The position numbers and the translations under genes are program-made. The notes beneath the pieces are model-generated. The model was not told the DNA's origin and did no database searches. It saw nothing but the letters and a program-made list of their open reading frames with translations. This document shows, one piece after another, positions 22,726 through 33,553 of a stretch of DNA of 59,489 nt. This DNA is from Nymphaea colorata (taxonomy: Eukaryota > Streptophyta > Magnoliopsida > Nymphaeales > Nymphaeaceae): contig NW_022205145.1 of the NCBI RefSeq assembly GCF_008831285.2, positions 1 through 59,489 of the forward strand, read 5' to 3'. How positions within the stretch are numbered: the stretch's first letter is position 1; every line of letters begins with the position of its first letter.

Positions 22726-23625
22726 ATGCCACCCAAGAAGGCAGAACCACCCAAATAAGAACCCAAAAAATAACCACCCAAGGTCTAGGAGAAAAAGCGT
22801 ACATGGTTTGCTAAGTAGAGCCTGATAAAAATGCCAAGAATGCCAAGGAGGAACCCAAGAAGGATGGAAAAGGATCCATCTAGAAAACAACCAAGGATAC
22901 CAAGCCTCCAGAAAAACAGTAGCAAAAAGCAGCCGATAAGAAATAAGAGAAGAAGGATGATAAAAAAGGAGGGGACAAAAAATAAAATGCCAAAGATGCG
23001 AAACCCCAAGAGAAGGATAACAAAAAGGACAGCAAAGTCCCCGATAAAAAAGACGCCAAATCATAAAAATAGCCCGCAAAGGAAGCAGTGGGTGCGAAGA
23101 AGGAAGAGAATAAGAAGGACGCCAATTCTAAGTCGATAGCAAAGCTCTAAAAGGTCAAATAATAAGAAAAACCCAAAAAAGACGGCAAGGAACAACCTCC
23201 CGCCAAAGACGCCAAAGGAAAGTAAATACCAAACAAGCACGTATAGTAGCGTAAAGCTACCACCCCTCCTCCTAAAGGGAAAGAGAAGCTGGACAGGGGA
23301 AGTCCCTCCAAGGGTACCATATCCATAAATTAGCCATCATCAACAAGATGGAGGAGCCATAGTAGCCCATTTAAAGAGTGAAAGGCGACGACTACCTCAT
23401 CAAATAGACCGGCCTTCTCTAGGCATACGAGCAGTTCCTGCGGACCATATGCAAATACGGGCTGCCGACGGGTGACATTTACGAATTCGCTGCCAGCAGA
23501 TCTAGAAATACTAGCGGAAGAAGAAGGCCAAGTAGTTGAAATTGAAGGCCGAGATGTAGATCCGGAAGGCGGCCAGTCGCAGGCCCTTGAAGGAGGAGAG
23601 CAAGCCGGAGGAGTTCGATCACTGA
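22726..23625 (+). CDS. Lys-rich protein with structured C-terminus
   Basis: About 286 residues. The first 190 are extremely Lys/Pro/Asp/Gln-rich with repeated KKDGK, KDAK and KKD units and resemble disordered ciliate linkers. The C-terminal part (DDYLIKQTGLLQAYEQFLRT, KYGLPTGDIYEFAA, then KKKAKQLKLKAEMQIRKAAS) is a compact helical module. Two 20-nt introns (22799-22818, 23314-23333). One missing base in an A run near 23508 reconnects EFAASRS to KYQRKKK. Not assigned to a family; a microtubule or nucleic-acid-binding role is plausible from the charge. Confidence 0.65.
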
Positions 23626-23892
23626 TGTCTGGTACACTCGTATTTTCACAATAACTCATTTTCCCCATCCAGCAATAATAAATTAGAAGGAAAATATTAA
23701 AAATAATAAAGAAACATAGAATACCGTCCTTTCCGCCCCCACCCCTCATTTCCACTCTTACAAAACCGATGCATCCTGGTGAAACCTGCCATGCCAGGAG
23801 CGTGGTTGTCTTTCCAGCGTGGAGTTTGGGTCGAGGTTGTGTTTATACGGGATTTCTATACATTAATTTTATATAATAATAAGAAAATTGAA
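23626..23892. other. Intergenic, short
   Basis: About 270 bp between the Lys-rich gene and the TBC gene. No gene or RNA is recognisable. A short stretch around 23750-23840 is less AT-rich, without a coding frame of neighbouring codon bias. Confidence 0.4.
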
Positions 23893-25344
23893 ATGGGATG
23901 TGGAGCAGTCTGCGGAATATAGTCACCCTCACCAAATAAATATGCAATATATTCGCAAGCTAAAATACTATAATTATATCCGAAAATTAAAATATGTAAA
24001 CCCCTTCTCACGGAACCCACCCTCCTCCGCTTCGCCTAGGCCGTCCACTCGTCCCAGAGTCAATACATCCTCAAAGCTGGCGAGCGGGTGGGTACCGATG
24101 AGGATATCGATGCGCAGATCATGGAGAATGGCGGATTATTCTGTACGGTTTGGATAAGGACGACGAGACCTACAAAAAATGCCTGAGTTTTTAAGTTAGA
24201 AACGGAAAATAATAAGTAACGAATTCTTAAAATTTGATTAATAATAGCAGCCTCACCCAAAACAAGTCCTACCACTAGCTCAAGCCAAATACACAGTACC
24301 ACGAATGCTTCACCCAAATAGAAAAAGATCTTAACCGAACTTTTAATTCAAGCAGGAAAAAAAGAAGATCTTCGAAAATATACTCAAACGCATCTCCAAT
24401 TACTTTCCCTCCATGGGGTATACCCAGGGAGTCAACTTCGTCGTCGGATACCTTCTCATCATTGGCTACTCGTAATCCGACACTTTTTGGATGTTCTCAC
24501 ACTTGGCTCTCAACCAACGCTACCTGGTCTTAGGCCTCTACGAGGATGGATTCCCCCTTGCCTATATCTATACCAGCATCTTCAAGAACATGCTCAAAAG
24601 ACTAGACTCAAATTGCACGACCACTTGTTCACAACCTGATGCTGGACGAATCGATGTGGATTTTCAAGTGGTTCATCACCTACTACATTTACAGCTTCCC
24701 CTTCAGCACATCAAGTACATTTGGAATTTGGTGATATAGCTGGGCGGAATTGCACTGGTCTACTATGCTCTCGCTCTTGTGATGCACATCCGTGATAAAT
24801 TGCTCTCAATCGAAGACCCTTGTGATATCAGCTAGTTTCTGCAGGGACTAAAGGAATTGAATAGGTTCAATGAACTCATCAACATGAATCAGACAGTGAC
24901 TAAAGTGTATGAACTTAAGGTCTTGTCCGAGGATCTACAGGATATCAAGACATTCAAACCGTCCATCTACAAGTCTTACTACCAGCATTTCGATTAGATT
25001 TCGCTTTAATCCCGGTCTCCCTAGCAGCCATCAAGGAAAGCTCGACCAGCAGGATCATCCATGATTGGTATGAGAAGATAATAGCCGAAAGGATAGAGTT
25101 CCAACGAGCTCTATCGAGAAGGAGAGAGGAGGACACCTCCCAGACATCCTTAAAAGCGAATACTCGACCTAGAGAAGAGCATAAAGATCTTGGAGGAAAA
25201 AATCATCCAAAATTAATCAAACAAAATGAACAAACTCCAGCCCACCTCTACCACAGCTCCCACCGCTACCACCACAGTTCCAACCAATAGTCTTAAGACT
25301 ACTTCAACGAGCTGATCCACAACGAGCCAATAACTATAACTTGA
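23893..25344 (+). CDS. TBC-domain RabGAP (frame-disrupted)
   Basis: TBC features in order across frames: EWRIILYGLDKDDETYKKC, DLNRTF, SMGYTQGVNFVVGYLLII (the Gly-Tyr-x-Gln-Gly motif with the catalytic Gln), MWIFKWFITYYIYSFPF and LGGIALVYYALALVM. TBC proteins stimulate GTP hydrolysis by Rabs, matching the Rab gene at 1.35 kb. The catalytic Arg usually sits in an IxxDxxR motif; here DLNRTF supplies it. At least five single-base gaps are needed (near 24128, 24363, 24610, 24650, 25003), so the gene is either damaged or mis-called. The start MGCGAVC would allow N-myristoylation and palmitoylation but is uncertain. The C-terminus is a charged coiled coil ending at TGA 25313 or 25342. Confidence 0.65.
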
Positions 25345-25403
25345 GGGACTAACCTCAGTTATAAATAAACGATCAGTAGTTTAGGAGCAGAAACATTACC
25401 AAA

Positions 25404-26348
25404 ATGTCATATGACATGGATGAGGAAATCAACGAGGTCGATGGATAGTCCGACAGCAACAGCGAGCTGGAGGAAGCATCATGCCAAAATCTAGAGCAGG
25501 AAAACCAGGAGTATCGATATAAGTCGATGATGAATTTTCGATAAGATAACAACCGAAAATCAGCACAACGGTTTTTCACTGAAGGTCAACACAATCGTGG
25601 GGATAGACTACGGCAAGAAGATAATAAAGTAGTCCAATCCCAAAGCCAACAACATCAAGATCGTTCAATAGAAGAGGACGGGCCTGGCCCTAGCAGCTCA
25701 CAACATCCTATGCAATCTGAGCATTACAAACTCCCAATACTCGAGCAACTCCTCCAAGAATACCAGTTGAAGCCCAAGAAGCACAAATAGAACCACCTCT
25801 TCCGCTACAACAAGAACAGCAAGGTGAAGACAGAGGAGGTAAGCCAGCCATCCATGGACCCTTCCAGCTCCAGAGGCTCATCCATCGACCGCCACACCGA
25901 CAAGTAAAGCTTCTCCGGCATGACTCACCGCTAGAATCCAAACAACGACAGGCCCAGTATACTAATAAACGACCGAAAGACTCAGCAATAGTTCATGATA
26001 AATTCCCAGGGTCCGGACAAGTTGAACGACAACGCCAACATCTCCAAGTAGATGACATCTGAGATCTAAATCTTCAACGGTGACGGCCTCTTCAAAAAGA
26101 AGAAGAAGATCTATAACAGAAATAGTAACATAATCAGCATCAACCAAAACATGAACAAGTCCTCGCAGAAGATATAAGAAATCGAATGCTACAGCAAGCG
26201 CACCCTCAACGAGCGAAACAAAAACTTCACTTACAACTAGTAGGAATCAATCGATGCCATTCTTTATGAATTGTCCGCGCGCAAGACTTCCCAGCAGCAC
26301 CAAAAATAGCTGGACGCCATGATGTACGAAATCTAAAGTATAAAATGA
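25404..26348 (+). CDS. Asn/Gln/Lys-rich unknown protein
   Basis: A 314-codon TGA-free frame starting MSYDMDEEINEV. The first 30 residues are acidic, residues about 125-290 are Asn/Lys/Ser-rich, and the end (ELSARKTSQQHQKQLDAMMYEI) is helical. Another frame is also open in the middle (25540-25770) with G/C-ending codons, so a pair of compensating indels or an undetected intron is possible there. No domain. It belongs to the Asn/Lys-rich class of ciliate proteins often involved in DNA or RNA handling, but there is no evidence for that here. Confidence 0.6.
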
Positions 26349-26477
26349 GGCTGGAGAGTCGCGGGGCTCTGTTGATACTTTTATTTTTCTTGTTAATTGA
26401 GTATTCCTCAATGGAAAATGTAATATTCTGTTTTTTCTTTGTTAAGATTCTATATATTCAAAATAATCGAATAGAAA

Positions 26478-27059
26478 ATGGCAATGAATCGTAAGTCCTC
26501 ATGCAGCGACCCTTCCTAGTCCGTCGGGAAGGCCGCCAGCGATACTTCTCAAGATTGGGTGTGCATCAAATGCAACAATCTCAACTTCTCCTTCCGGAAG
26601 AAATGCAACCGCTGCAAGATCCAATCCCGCGAGGACAACCACCAGATCATCTACCTCGACTATTACTACTACAACCACTATTACCACTACCCCACCCCCG
26701 CCTACGACCGCAAGAACAGCCAGGATCCGCAAACCCACACCACCGCCCCTGAGGAACCCACCACACCCGTCAAGAAGACTTACAATAGCGAATCCAACAT
26801 CGCTGATAAGGAGAACAAGGGATTGCCAAGCGTTTCCCCCCTTGTGAAGAAGTACAAGGACGGGGAATCGAAGAAGAGGAGGGAGGTGAAGGGACTGTGG
26901 AAGGGCGAGCCAATTTAGAAGCTTTTCGGGTAGGAAATATGGAATGCAGAATAATTCGAGGAGCTCGATCTCAAAATGGCCGAAAAATAGCTATCGGCAA
27001 CCGACGACGAGTAGTCCAGGGAGGAGTTCATAAGAAGCGTGGAGAAAATGATTATATGA
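26478..27059 (+). CDS. RanBP2-type zinc-finger protein
   Basis: A 193-residue intronless protein. Residues about 27-50 form one RanBP2/Zn-ribbon finger, DWVCIKCNNLNFSFRKKCNRC: W-x-C-x2-C-x3-N-x6-C-x2-C with the Asn that recognises GGU RNA or ubiquitin. A Tyr/His-rich stretch (IIYLDYYYYNHYYHY) and a basic, Pro/Thr-rich region follow, and the C-terminus is acidic and helical. RanBP2 fingers bind single-stranded RNA or ubiquitin, so an RNA-binding role is likely given the aromatic low-complexity segment. Frame intact. Confidence 0.85.
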
Positions 27060-27167
27060 TAACTGTATTATCTGTCACGCCGTATAGGATATATTATGAT
27101 ATATGATAGTATGATAGGCCGCTTTGCTAACCTTTCTAAATTCTCAACAATAGCATACCGATTCAGC

Positions 27168-27964
27168 ATGAAGACTCCTCGCCGCTGGACAAAGAGAAGG
27201 ACCTTATCCTCATTCGCCACGCGCAGTCCAACTTCAATAAGGGATTCCTCAACTTTCGTGAGCTCAACAACTGGATATCTCCTGGGACTAATGCATACAA
27301 ATCGAAGAGTTCAATAAGGCGGTATCCTATGCCAAGGAGTATATCGATTGCAGCATCACAGAGAAGGGAAATTGCAGTGCAAGAAAGCAAGGGAAATGCT
27401 AGCGGGGGAAGATGTGGATATCGTGCTTGTATCTCCTCACCAGAGGGCGCTGTAGACCTGCAGGGAAATCTTCCAAGGCAGGAAGGTAAGGGTATAAGTC
27501 ACCCCATCCTGGCCTAAGTCTTCAGGTACTCCTGCGATATCAGCAACCACAACGATAGAAGATAAAAGAGTTTCCAGATTTTGACTTCTCCTTCATGAAG
27601 GACCACTCGTAGCTGTGGTTCGTGGAGATACTGAGCGAGCACATCAAGAATACCTGCAATAAACACTTCTAATCCCATGGGGAATGACCTTCGCTGAAAA
27701 ACAGCAAAAGTTGCTTGAACTCATGCAATCGAAGGTGATATATGAGTCACCGCAGGAGCTCAGGATGAGAACGTGGAAGATAAAGGAGCTGGTACGGGAC
27801 TACAGAAAGCAGTATAAGAAGATAGCCATCGTCAGTCATTTCTACACCCTAGGGACTCTCATCGCATCCCAATTCAACGAAATCGGTGAGGTGGTAGAGT
27901 TCTAATAGATCTAAAACGCAACTCCCTTCTACACCTCCATAGAGCGTTTGCTTCCATAAAGTGA
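27168..27964 (+). CDS. Histidine phosphatase (phosphoglycerate mutase-like), frame-disrupted
   Basis: The catalytic RHG-type motif appears as LILIRHAQSN, later REMLAGEDVDIVLVSPHQRALQT gives the second conserved Arg block, LWFVEILSEH and the C-terminal IVSHFYTLGTLI supply the second catalytic His. This is the layout of the phosphoglycerate mutase/acid phosphatase superfamily, possibly a TIGAR-like or Ais-type member. At least five single-base gaps (near 27300, 27362, 27498, 27563, 27671) are needed to join the motifs. The start is uncertain, with Met at 27168 probable; the end is likely TGA 27962-27964, about 60 bp before the next ATG. Confidence 0.68.
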
Positions 27965-28024
27965 TATCTATACTCGATATGTCCTCTTTTTCGCCGAGGG
28001 CGGTGGTTGTAATTATTTATTATC

Positions 28025-29024
28025 ATGGGACCGAAGAAAAAGGTCCAGGATGATGATGATTCCACCGAGAAGCTGTTGAGGATCTACCGCAAGAAGTGCG
28101 AGGAGCTCGCAGTCACTCCCTCCAAGCTCTTCCGCAGCAAGATCTAGTAGGCGCTGGAGGGCGACACTCCCCATCTCAAAAAGGTAACTGACACCTGATG
28201 TAGCTAATGTTCTGGGAGTAGGTGGGCATGCTGGGGACGCAGGCGATTTTCGACACCTTCTGCGAGCAGGGCGGATACAAGCATCTGGAGATTTTGATCC
28301 TGTCCAACCTCAAGACCTACGACGAGGGCCTCAAATCGCTGTGCAGGTACATGGAGACGGCGAAGACAATCAAGTAGCTGGAGCTGGAGATCAACCAGAT
28401 CTCTCCGATCGGCTGTCTCTACCTCGGGAACGCGCTGAACCCCAAGAACATGGTCCCCATCACCAAGCTCAACTTAAGTTACAATAAATTCGGGTCTGAA
28501 GGTTTGAAGAATTTGGCCAGTGGCATATCCGAAAATAACACCCTCGAGGAATTGACGCTCAACTATTGCGATATCAACTATGAGGGCGCCTTCTACCTGC
28601 AGGAAATACTCTCCTTCCATGACAGCAAGATAGAGGTCCTCTCCCTCATCGGAAATCAGCTTAGAAATTAGGGGTGTACCAATTGTTCAGGGCGCTGGAG
28701 GCCAACGAGGCGCTCAGCGAGTTGTATATCGGTAATAACCAGTTCGGCGAATCTGAGGAGATTCCGGTCATTGAGAAGATAGAATAAGTCTTGAGGAAAA
28801 ATTCCACTCTGATCTACATCAACATGGACGGAAACGGTCTCTACAACGCTTCAGCGATGAAGTTCATCACGATCATGAAGGAGGGCAACCCCAAACTGCT
28901 CATCGAGTTCGGCATCCTGGCCAACAAGGAGGTGATGGACGATTTCAAGAAACTGCTCAAGAAGCGTAAGAAGAAGAAGAAAAAGAAGAAGAAAAAGAAG
29001 AAGGGAAAAAAGAAGAAGAAGTGA
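28025..29024 (+). CDS. Ribonuclease-inhibitor-type LRR protein with poly-Lys tail
   Basis: A 326-residue protein starting MGPKKKVQ. LRRs of the RI type run from about residue 85 to 275 (QLELEINQISPIGCLYLGNA, KLNLSYNKFGSEGLKNLASG, ELTLNYCDINYEGAFYLQEI, VLSLIGNQL). The tail is almost pure Lys (KKRKKKKKKKKKKKKGKKKKK-like, 28965-29020). Such proteins include the axonemal DRC5/TCTE1 group; a cilium role is likely but not proven. One 20-nt intron (28184-28203) joins PHLKK to LMFWEQV. One missing G in the G run at 28670 (taggggtg) reconnects LRNQG to VYQLFRALEAN. Convergent with the next gene, 38 bp apart. Confidence 0.8.
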
Positions 29025-29062
29025 TCCCGTCTCACCTTATACATCCATCAATCCAATATCAC

Positions 29063-29497
29063 TCACAACTTGCTCTCGTCGATGTTCTTTATGCAGGAAT
29101 CGATGATGTTGTTCACGTGCTGTATCTTCTTGCTGAGCAATTTGTTGTAACTGGTGTACCTGAATCCGTTGGGAATTTTAGTGTCGATCATTTAGATCTG
29201 CTCAATGATGGCATGCTCGAGCTGTCCGATTTTGGAGGAAGTGATGGGGTCCAGTCTGGGCATGATGGGGTCGTTATTGAAGATGGTTTCCTCTTCGAAG
29301 TGCTCCACCTTGGGGGCGATCTCGGCGATGGTGTTCTGTGCGAATTATATGGTCCTGATGAGCTGCGTGACGTTGGCCCTGTTCGGCTGGCTCGTCGTAT
29401 TGTTGATCAACCGCAGGGTCTCTCCTTACTGGTCCAATATCTTGTCCAGTTTCTCAATCATACTGTCCACGATCTTCATCTTCTCCATCTCGCTCAT
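29063..29497 (-). CDS. Small helical protein, unknown
   Basis: An intronless, intact 144-residue frame starting MSEMEKMKIVDSMIEKLDKI. Predicted all-helical (hydrophobic residues at heptad spacing, Asn/Gln-rich), ending KNIDESKL. It could belong to a coiled-coil tethering or basal-body complex; no family is recognised. Codon use is the same as for neighbours. Confidence 0.65.
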
Positions 29498-29657
29498 ATA
29501 ACTCTAATTATTATCAACCAAACATACACCCTCCCTTACTCTTTCCCATCCAAAAATAATCCCAAACCAAATGATTCAATCCCAGTTCCGAATAGTTTGG
29601 ATGGGGATTGATGGTTATTTAAAATTTATAATTTCTAAATATTAACAGCAGGCCGGC

Positions 29658-31983
29658 ATGTACAAGAAGCCAACGCAGCCTCAGACCCCAACATCAGCAA
29701 CGCCAGAAAGAACATCAAAGTCATGGAAAAAGTGCCGATTGGGGCCGTCGACAAAAAGAACGAAACCAATACAGACTTCAAGAATAAGGATTAGCAATTG
29801 CTCAGCATGATCAAATAGTACCTGCAGACCAACGGCTTCGTCCGCTCCTACGAGACTCTCAAGAACGAAAGGCCAAATATAAAGGCGAAAGTGCAGCTGA
29901 ACGCTCCGCAGTCCAAAAGCGAAACAGACAAGAACCACATCCTGCAGTTCTTCGATAGGGGCAATCGCGACTAATTTTTCAAGCAGACCCTGAAAATGTT
30001 CAACAATCCCGACGAGGCGGGCAAGCGGTTGTAGTTTGAGCTCAATATCTACTTCTTCGTCTACAATATCCACCCCAATTTGAGGAGGCAGCCCACCATC
30101 GACAAGCCCAGCTCCGAGGCGTTCAAGCGCTACCTGGACACGAAGGGCGCCGACCTGTCGGATACGAGCGAGTACCTATCCTACTTCGCGATGCCCTTCA
30201 TGCCCAAACCGCAGGAGCACAAGGCGCTCGCGCACATCTTCACCAAGGAGTGGCTCACCAAGCTCAGGAGCAAGCTGGTCGAGTTTGTCTCCATCCAACT
30301 CAAGAGCTCCAACTCGTTCAACCAACCGACCGCCCGGAAGGTCAGCCAGCTGCAGGAGCTCTACTACGGGTCGCTCACCTCCATCAACTCCTCGCGGGAC
30401 GAGTGCAAGGAGAATTGCAACCACTCCATCTAGATCGACGCCCTGAAGAAGGAGAATGGCGAGCTGAGGATGATCATCGAGAACTACCAGAAGAAATTCG
30501 ACGAGTTCACAGAATCATCGAAGGTGAATCTGATCGAGTCCAACAGCAAGTGGTTCAATTTCTCACGGGAATCTTCCTGGTCGCTAAGAAGTACATCAAA
30601 GAGGACAAGGCCAAGTTCCTCGAAAAATACCACTCCTTCTTCGTGGGCAACATCGACGAGCACATCGAAGCCAACTAGATATCCCTCTTCGATAAGCACT
30701 CCTACGTCAATTAGGATCTCTCCATCACTCCTGACATCTCCAAGCGTAGCGTCCCCACTTACTTAGAAAAGATAGCCATTAAGAGGCAGGAAGCAGTCAA
30801 CCAGAACTACCAGATAGACCTCGCCAGGATTAGGAATACCTTCCTGATGGCCAACAACAAGACAGAGAATTGGAGATTTGCATGGTCCTGAAGGCGCTCA
30901 AGTGCCGCTTCACCAAGAAGTGCGAGGCGCCCAGAGGAGATAGATCATCATCGAGTACTCGAGAGGCGACGTGTGCGGCGTCAACGAGGAGAACTACATA
31001 ATCCAGAAGAAGCTTCTCTTCGACGGAGGCGAAAAGATCAAAATGTAAGCTTTTCCTATCCAGTCTGTATCTGAAACTGATGGAAATAATCACGACTGAC
31101 GTGCTGGGGCTGCAGTACCTGACCCGATCGAGGAAGTTGATATAGAACTTGGTGGGGATATTCAACATATAGCGAGAGGAGAGCCGATGCCGCAAGCCGG
31201 TGCTGGGCATCCTGCAGCGCATCTCTTTTTCGAAGGAGCCCGCATGCTGATGATCAATTTGGGCATCATCCCCATGATGTTCAGCATCTTCAAGAACGAG
31301 GCCCACGAGATCTCCAACTTCACCATCCAGTTCCTCATCGCCATGTGGATGAACCTCAGTCTCAAGCGGGAAAGCTACCCCTACTTCGAACAGCATAAGA
31401 GTGAGTTCATCTCCATCATCATCGAACAGATGACCAGTCCCAACGAAACATCCGCAACTACGTCAACGGCACTGTCTTCTTGCTACTCTCCTCCAAGTAG
31501 ATCAGGGCGGAAGCGTTGAGGCAAAAATTGGACGAATTCGTCAAGCACCTCTCTAATCCAAGGAAGACAACATGTGCACGCAGCAGTATAACTATATCCT
31601 TGACCGATTGACTGGGAATAGGATAATGACCTTTGCAATAACGACTCTGACGAAGACGAGGAGAAGCCGATGCCGAAGAGTTCGAGGACGAGGAGTACGG
31701 TTCTCTGAGTGAATCATCGGAGGAAGATTTCATTGAGGGGGATTTCGAGATAGCTAACGGGGAAGAGTTCCTGCTCAAGAACTACGCCCTGTTGGGGCCA
31801 TAGGCCATGAGGTAGCAAATCCTGACCAGGTCTGTGTTGGATGAAACATCTAAACGATTGAACAACATGACCACCTCCATCAACCGCTCCAGGAGAGTAG
31901 ACAACATCTTTGCAGGCAAGAACAATGCCACCGTGCTGTAGCCTGAACTGGAAGTCCTCCTCAACCGCAAAAAGGGAATTTGA
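29658..31983 (+). CDS. ARMC9: ARMC9-like ciliary protein (frame-disrupted)
   Basis: Parts match the ARMC9/KU layout: an N-terminal LisH-type helix (QQLLSMIKQYLQTNGF VRSY), a long helical and coiled region (DALKKENGELRMIIENYQ, KKYIKEDKAKFLEKYHSFFV), then armadillo repeats (YLTRSRKLIQNLVGIFNIQR, LGILQRISFSKEP, EISNFTIQFLIAMWMNLSLK, NEN-IRNYVNGTVF). The YVNGT motif and the acidic tail are typical. ARMC9 works at the ciliary base in Joubert syndrome. One 19-nt intron at 31045-31063. About nine single-base gaps are needed (near 29690, 30560, 30870, 30941, 31243, 31445, 31558, 31615, 31680). If these are errors, the intact protein would be about 740 residues. Confidence 0.7.
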
Positions 31984-32121
31984 TATGTATTATTTCACTA
32001 ATAGCAATCGTAACATCAAAAGATTAAGGACAAGCAAAGCGATACCATAACACAAGCATTTAATTGAGGCGTTTCTTTTAGTTTCTTTATGACGTTTAAA
32101 TAAAAAGAACCACTATAATTA

Positions 32122-32677
32122 TCACTGTCTCACGCTGAGCTTCCACTTCTCGTCAAAGTCCTCTTCCTTGCGGTTTTCCTTCTTGGGCTTGGTCTCCTGC
32201 GGACTGCTCTGGACCACGTAGTCGATTTCAGGGTGTTAAGTTTCATGTGTTGCGCCATGGAGCCCTAAGTCCCGTAGGATTTCTCACATCCCGCCACCTG
32301 GCAAATGTACTTGCGCTCTATCTCGTTGGCGCACCTCCGCACTCTCTTCTTCTTCTCGTCCGTATCGTCTTTGGAGAGCTCTTCAAAAGAGCGATCATGT
32401 CGGCCAATTCCTTCTTGTCCTAGAGCGCACGGCGCAGTTGTTGGCTGAGCTGACTGTTATTGGAGGTGAGCTTGGTGATTTCCGAGAGGTAGAAGTTGAT
32501 GGCTAGGTCTACGTTTCCCTCGAAGTAGCTGATATTGACGAAGTCTTCATTGGTATTGGTGGGGACGGGGACGGGGGATGGTTCTGGTCTGGGGACAGTG
32601 CGGGGTTATTCGTTGATGATGCCTGGGATGATGATGACGTTGCTCTTGGTTCCCTCCTTTAGGGTGGCCTTGCTCAT
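32122..32677 (-). CDS. C2H2 zinc-finger protein
   Basis: About 185 residues. The N-terminal half is Pro/Val-rich then helical (NFYLSEITKL, LSQQLRRALQDKKELADM). Near residue 130 there is a single classical finger, YICQVAGCEKSYGTQGSMAQHM then a second His, preceded by a basic strip (KKKRVRRCANEIERK) and followed by an acidic-basic tail ending KWKLSVRQ. A single C2H2 finger with a basic strip may bind RNA or DNA. Two single-base gaps (near 32393 and 32237) are needed to bridge to the finger and past it. The start at 32677 is the only Met in frame. Confidence 0.68.
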
Positions 32678-32992
32678 ATTTATAATTTAATTACCAAACA
32701 ATCTTTAAATCTCATAATATTAACCCCCATATCGGCGCAAAGATAACCCATTTATTCATGCTAGCTATCGAGGATTCGGCGTTTTGCCAACGAATCGGTA
32801 TTTATGACTGTAATATCCATTAATTACCATCAAAGACCTTCATTTTAGAGCTGATAGCTCGAAGCACGTATCATTTTTCCCTCAAAATCTTTACATATTC
32901 TTTTCTCCTATTTTCGGTCATTTTCTTGGTAAATTTAAACTTAAACTAACTGTTAAATATTAATTTGAATCATTTCCAAATTGAAGCCACCG
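32678..32992. other. Divergent promoter region
   Basis: About 315 bp of AT-rich sequence separating the start codons of the C2H2 gene (minus) and the CCCH gene (plus). Probably a shared regulatory region; no specific motif is recognised. Confidence 0.35.
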
Positions 32993-33396
32993 ATGAGCCT
33001 AGAGAAAGACGCTCCCTTCGAAACCCGCTCCCGCCAGACCACCGAAGAGGACAGCTCCTCGACCGCGACGAGGAATCCTTTTACCCCCGCACCAATCCCG
33101 CCAAGCACAAGACCGAACTCTGCAAGACATTCTCGTAGCTGGGAAGATGTCCCTACGAGCACAAATGCAGGTTCGCCCACGGGAAACACGAGCTGGTCCG
33201 CGCTCCCGTGAAGACCACCTCTAAGAATAGGAAATGCAATGGGTTTTGGAAGAACGGGTGCTGCTCATATGGGATTCGATGTCAGTTCGGCCACGCGGAG
33301 GCGAAGTGGGAAGGGAGTGCGGTTTTGAGCGGGCTGTAGGCAGCCAACCAGCACCCACCCACCAAGACTTCCAAACTCATGAAGCTGCTTCAGTGA
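32993..33396 (+). CDS. Tandem CCCH zinc-finger (TIS11/tristetraprolin-like) RNA-binding protein
   Basis: About 134 residues. Two tandem CCCH fingers: the first with KHKTELCKTFSQLGRCPYEH then KCRFAHG (C-x8-C-x5-C-x3-H, and the KTELC lead typical of TTP), the second KCNGFWKNGCCSYGIRCQFGH. Such pairs bind AU-rich elements in 3' UTRs and promote mRNA decay. The C-terminus is short and helical (TSKLMKLLQ). One missing base in the N-terminal part, between 33029 and 33060, joins MSLEKDAPF to the finger region. No intron. Confidence 0.85.
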
Positions 33397-33553
33397 ATGA
33401 TATTTATTTCAACCATCGCTTTCGTATCTTCGATTATATCGAAATAATTGAAATGGGGACTGCAATTAATGGAGGAAGGGAGGAGGAGGGGTGAGGCATT
33501 ATTGATGATGAGATATGCGCAGGTTGACAAACTTTCTATTTAATTATAAATAT

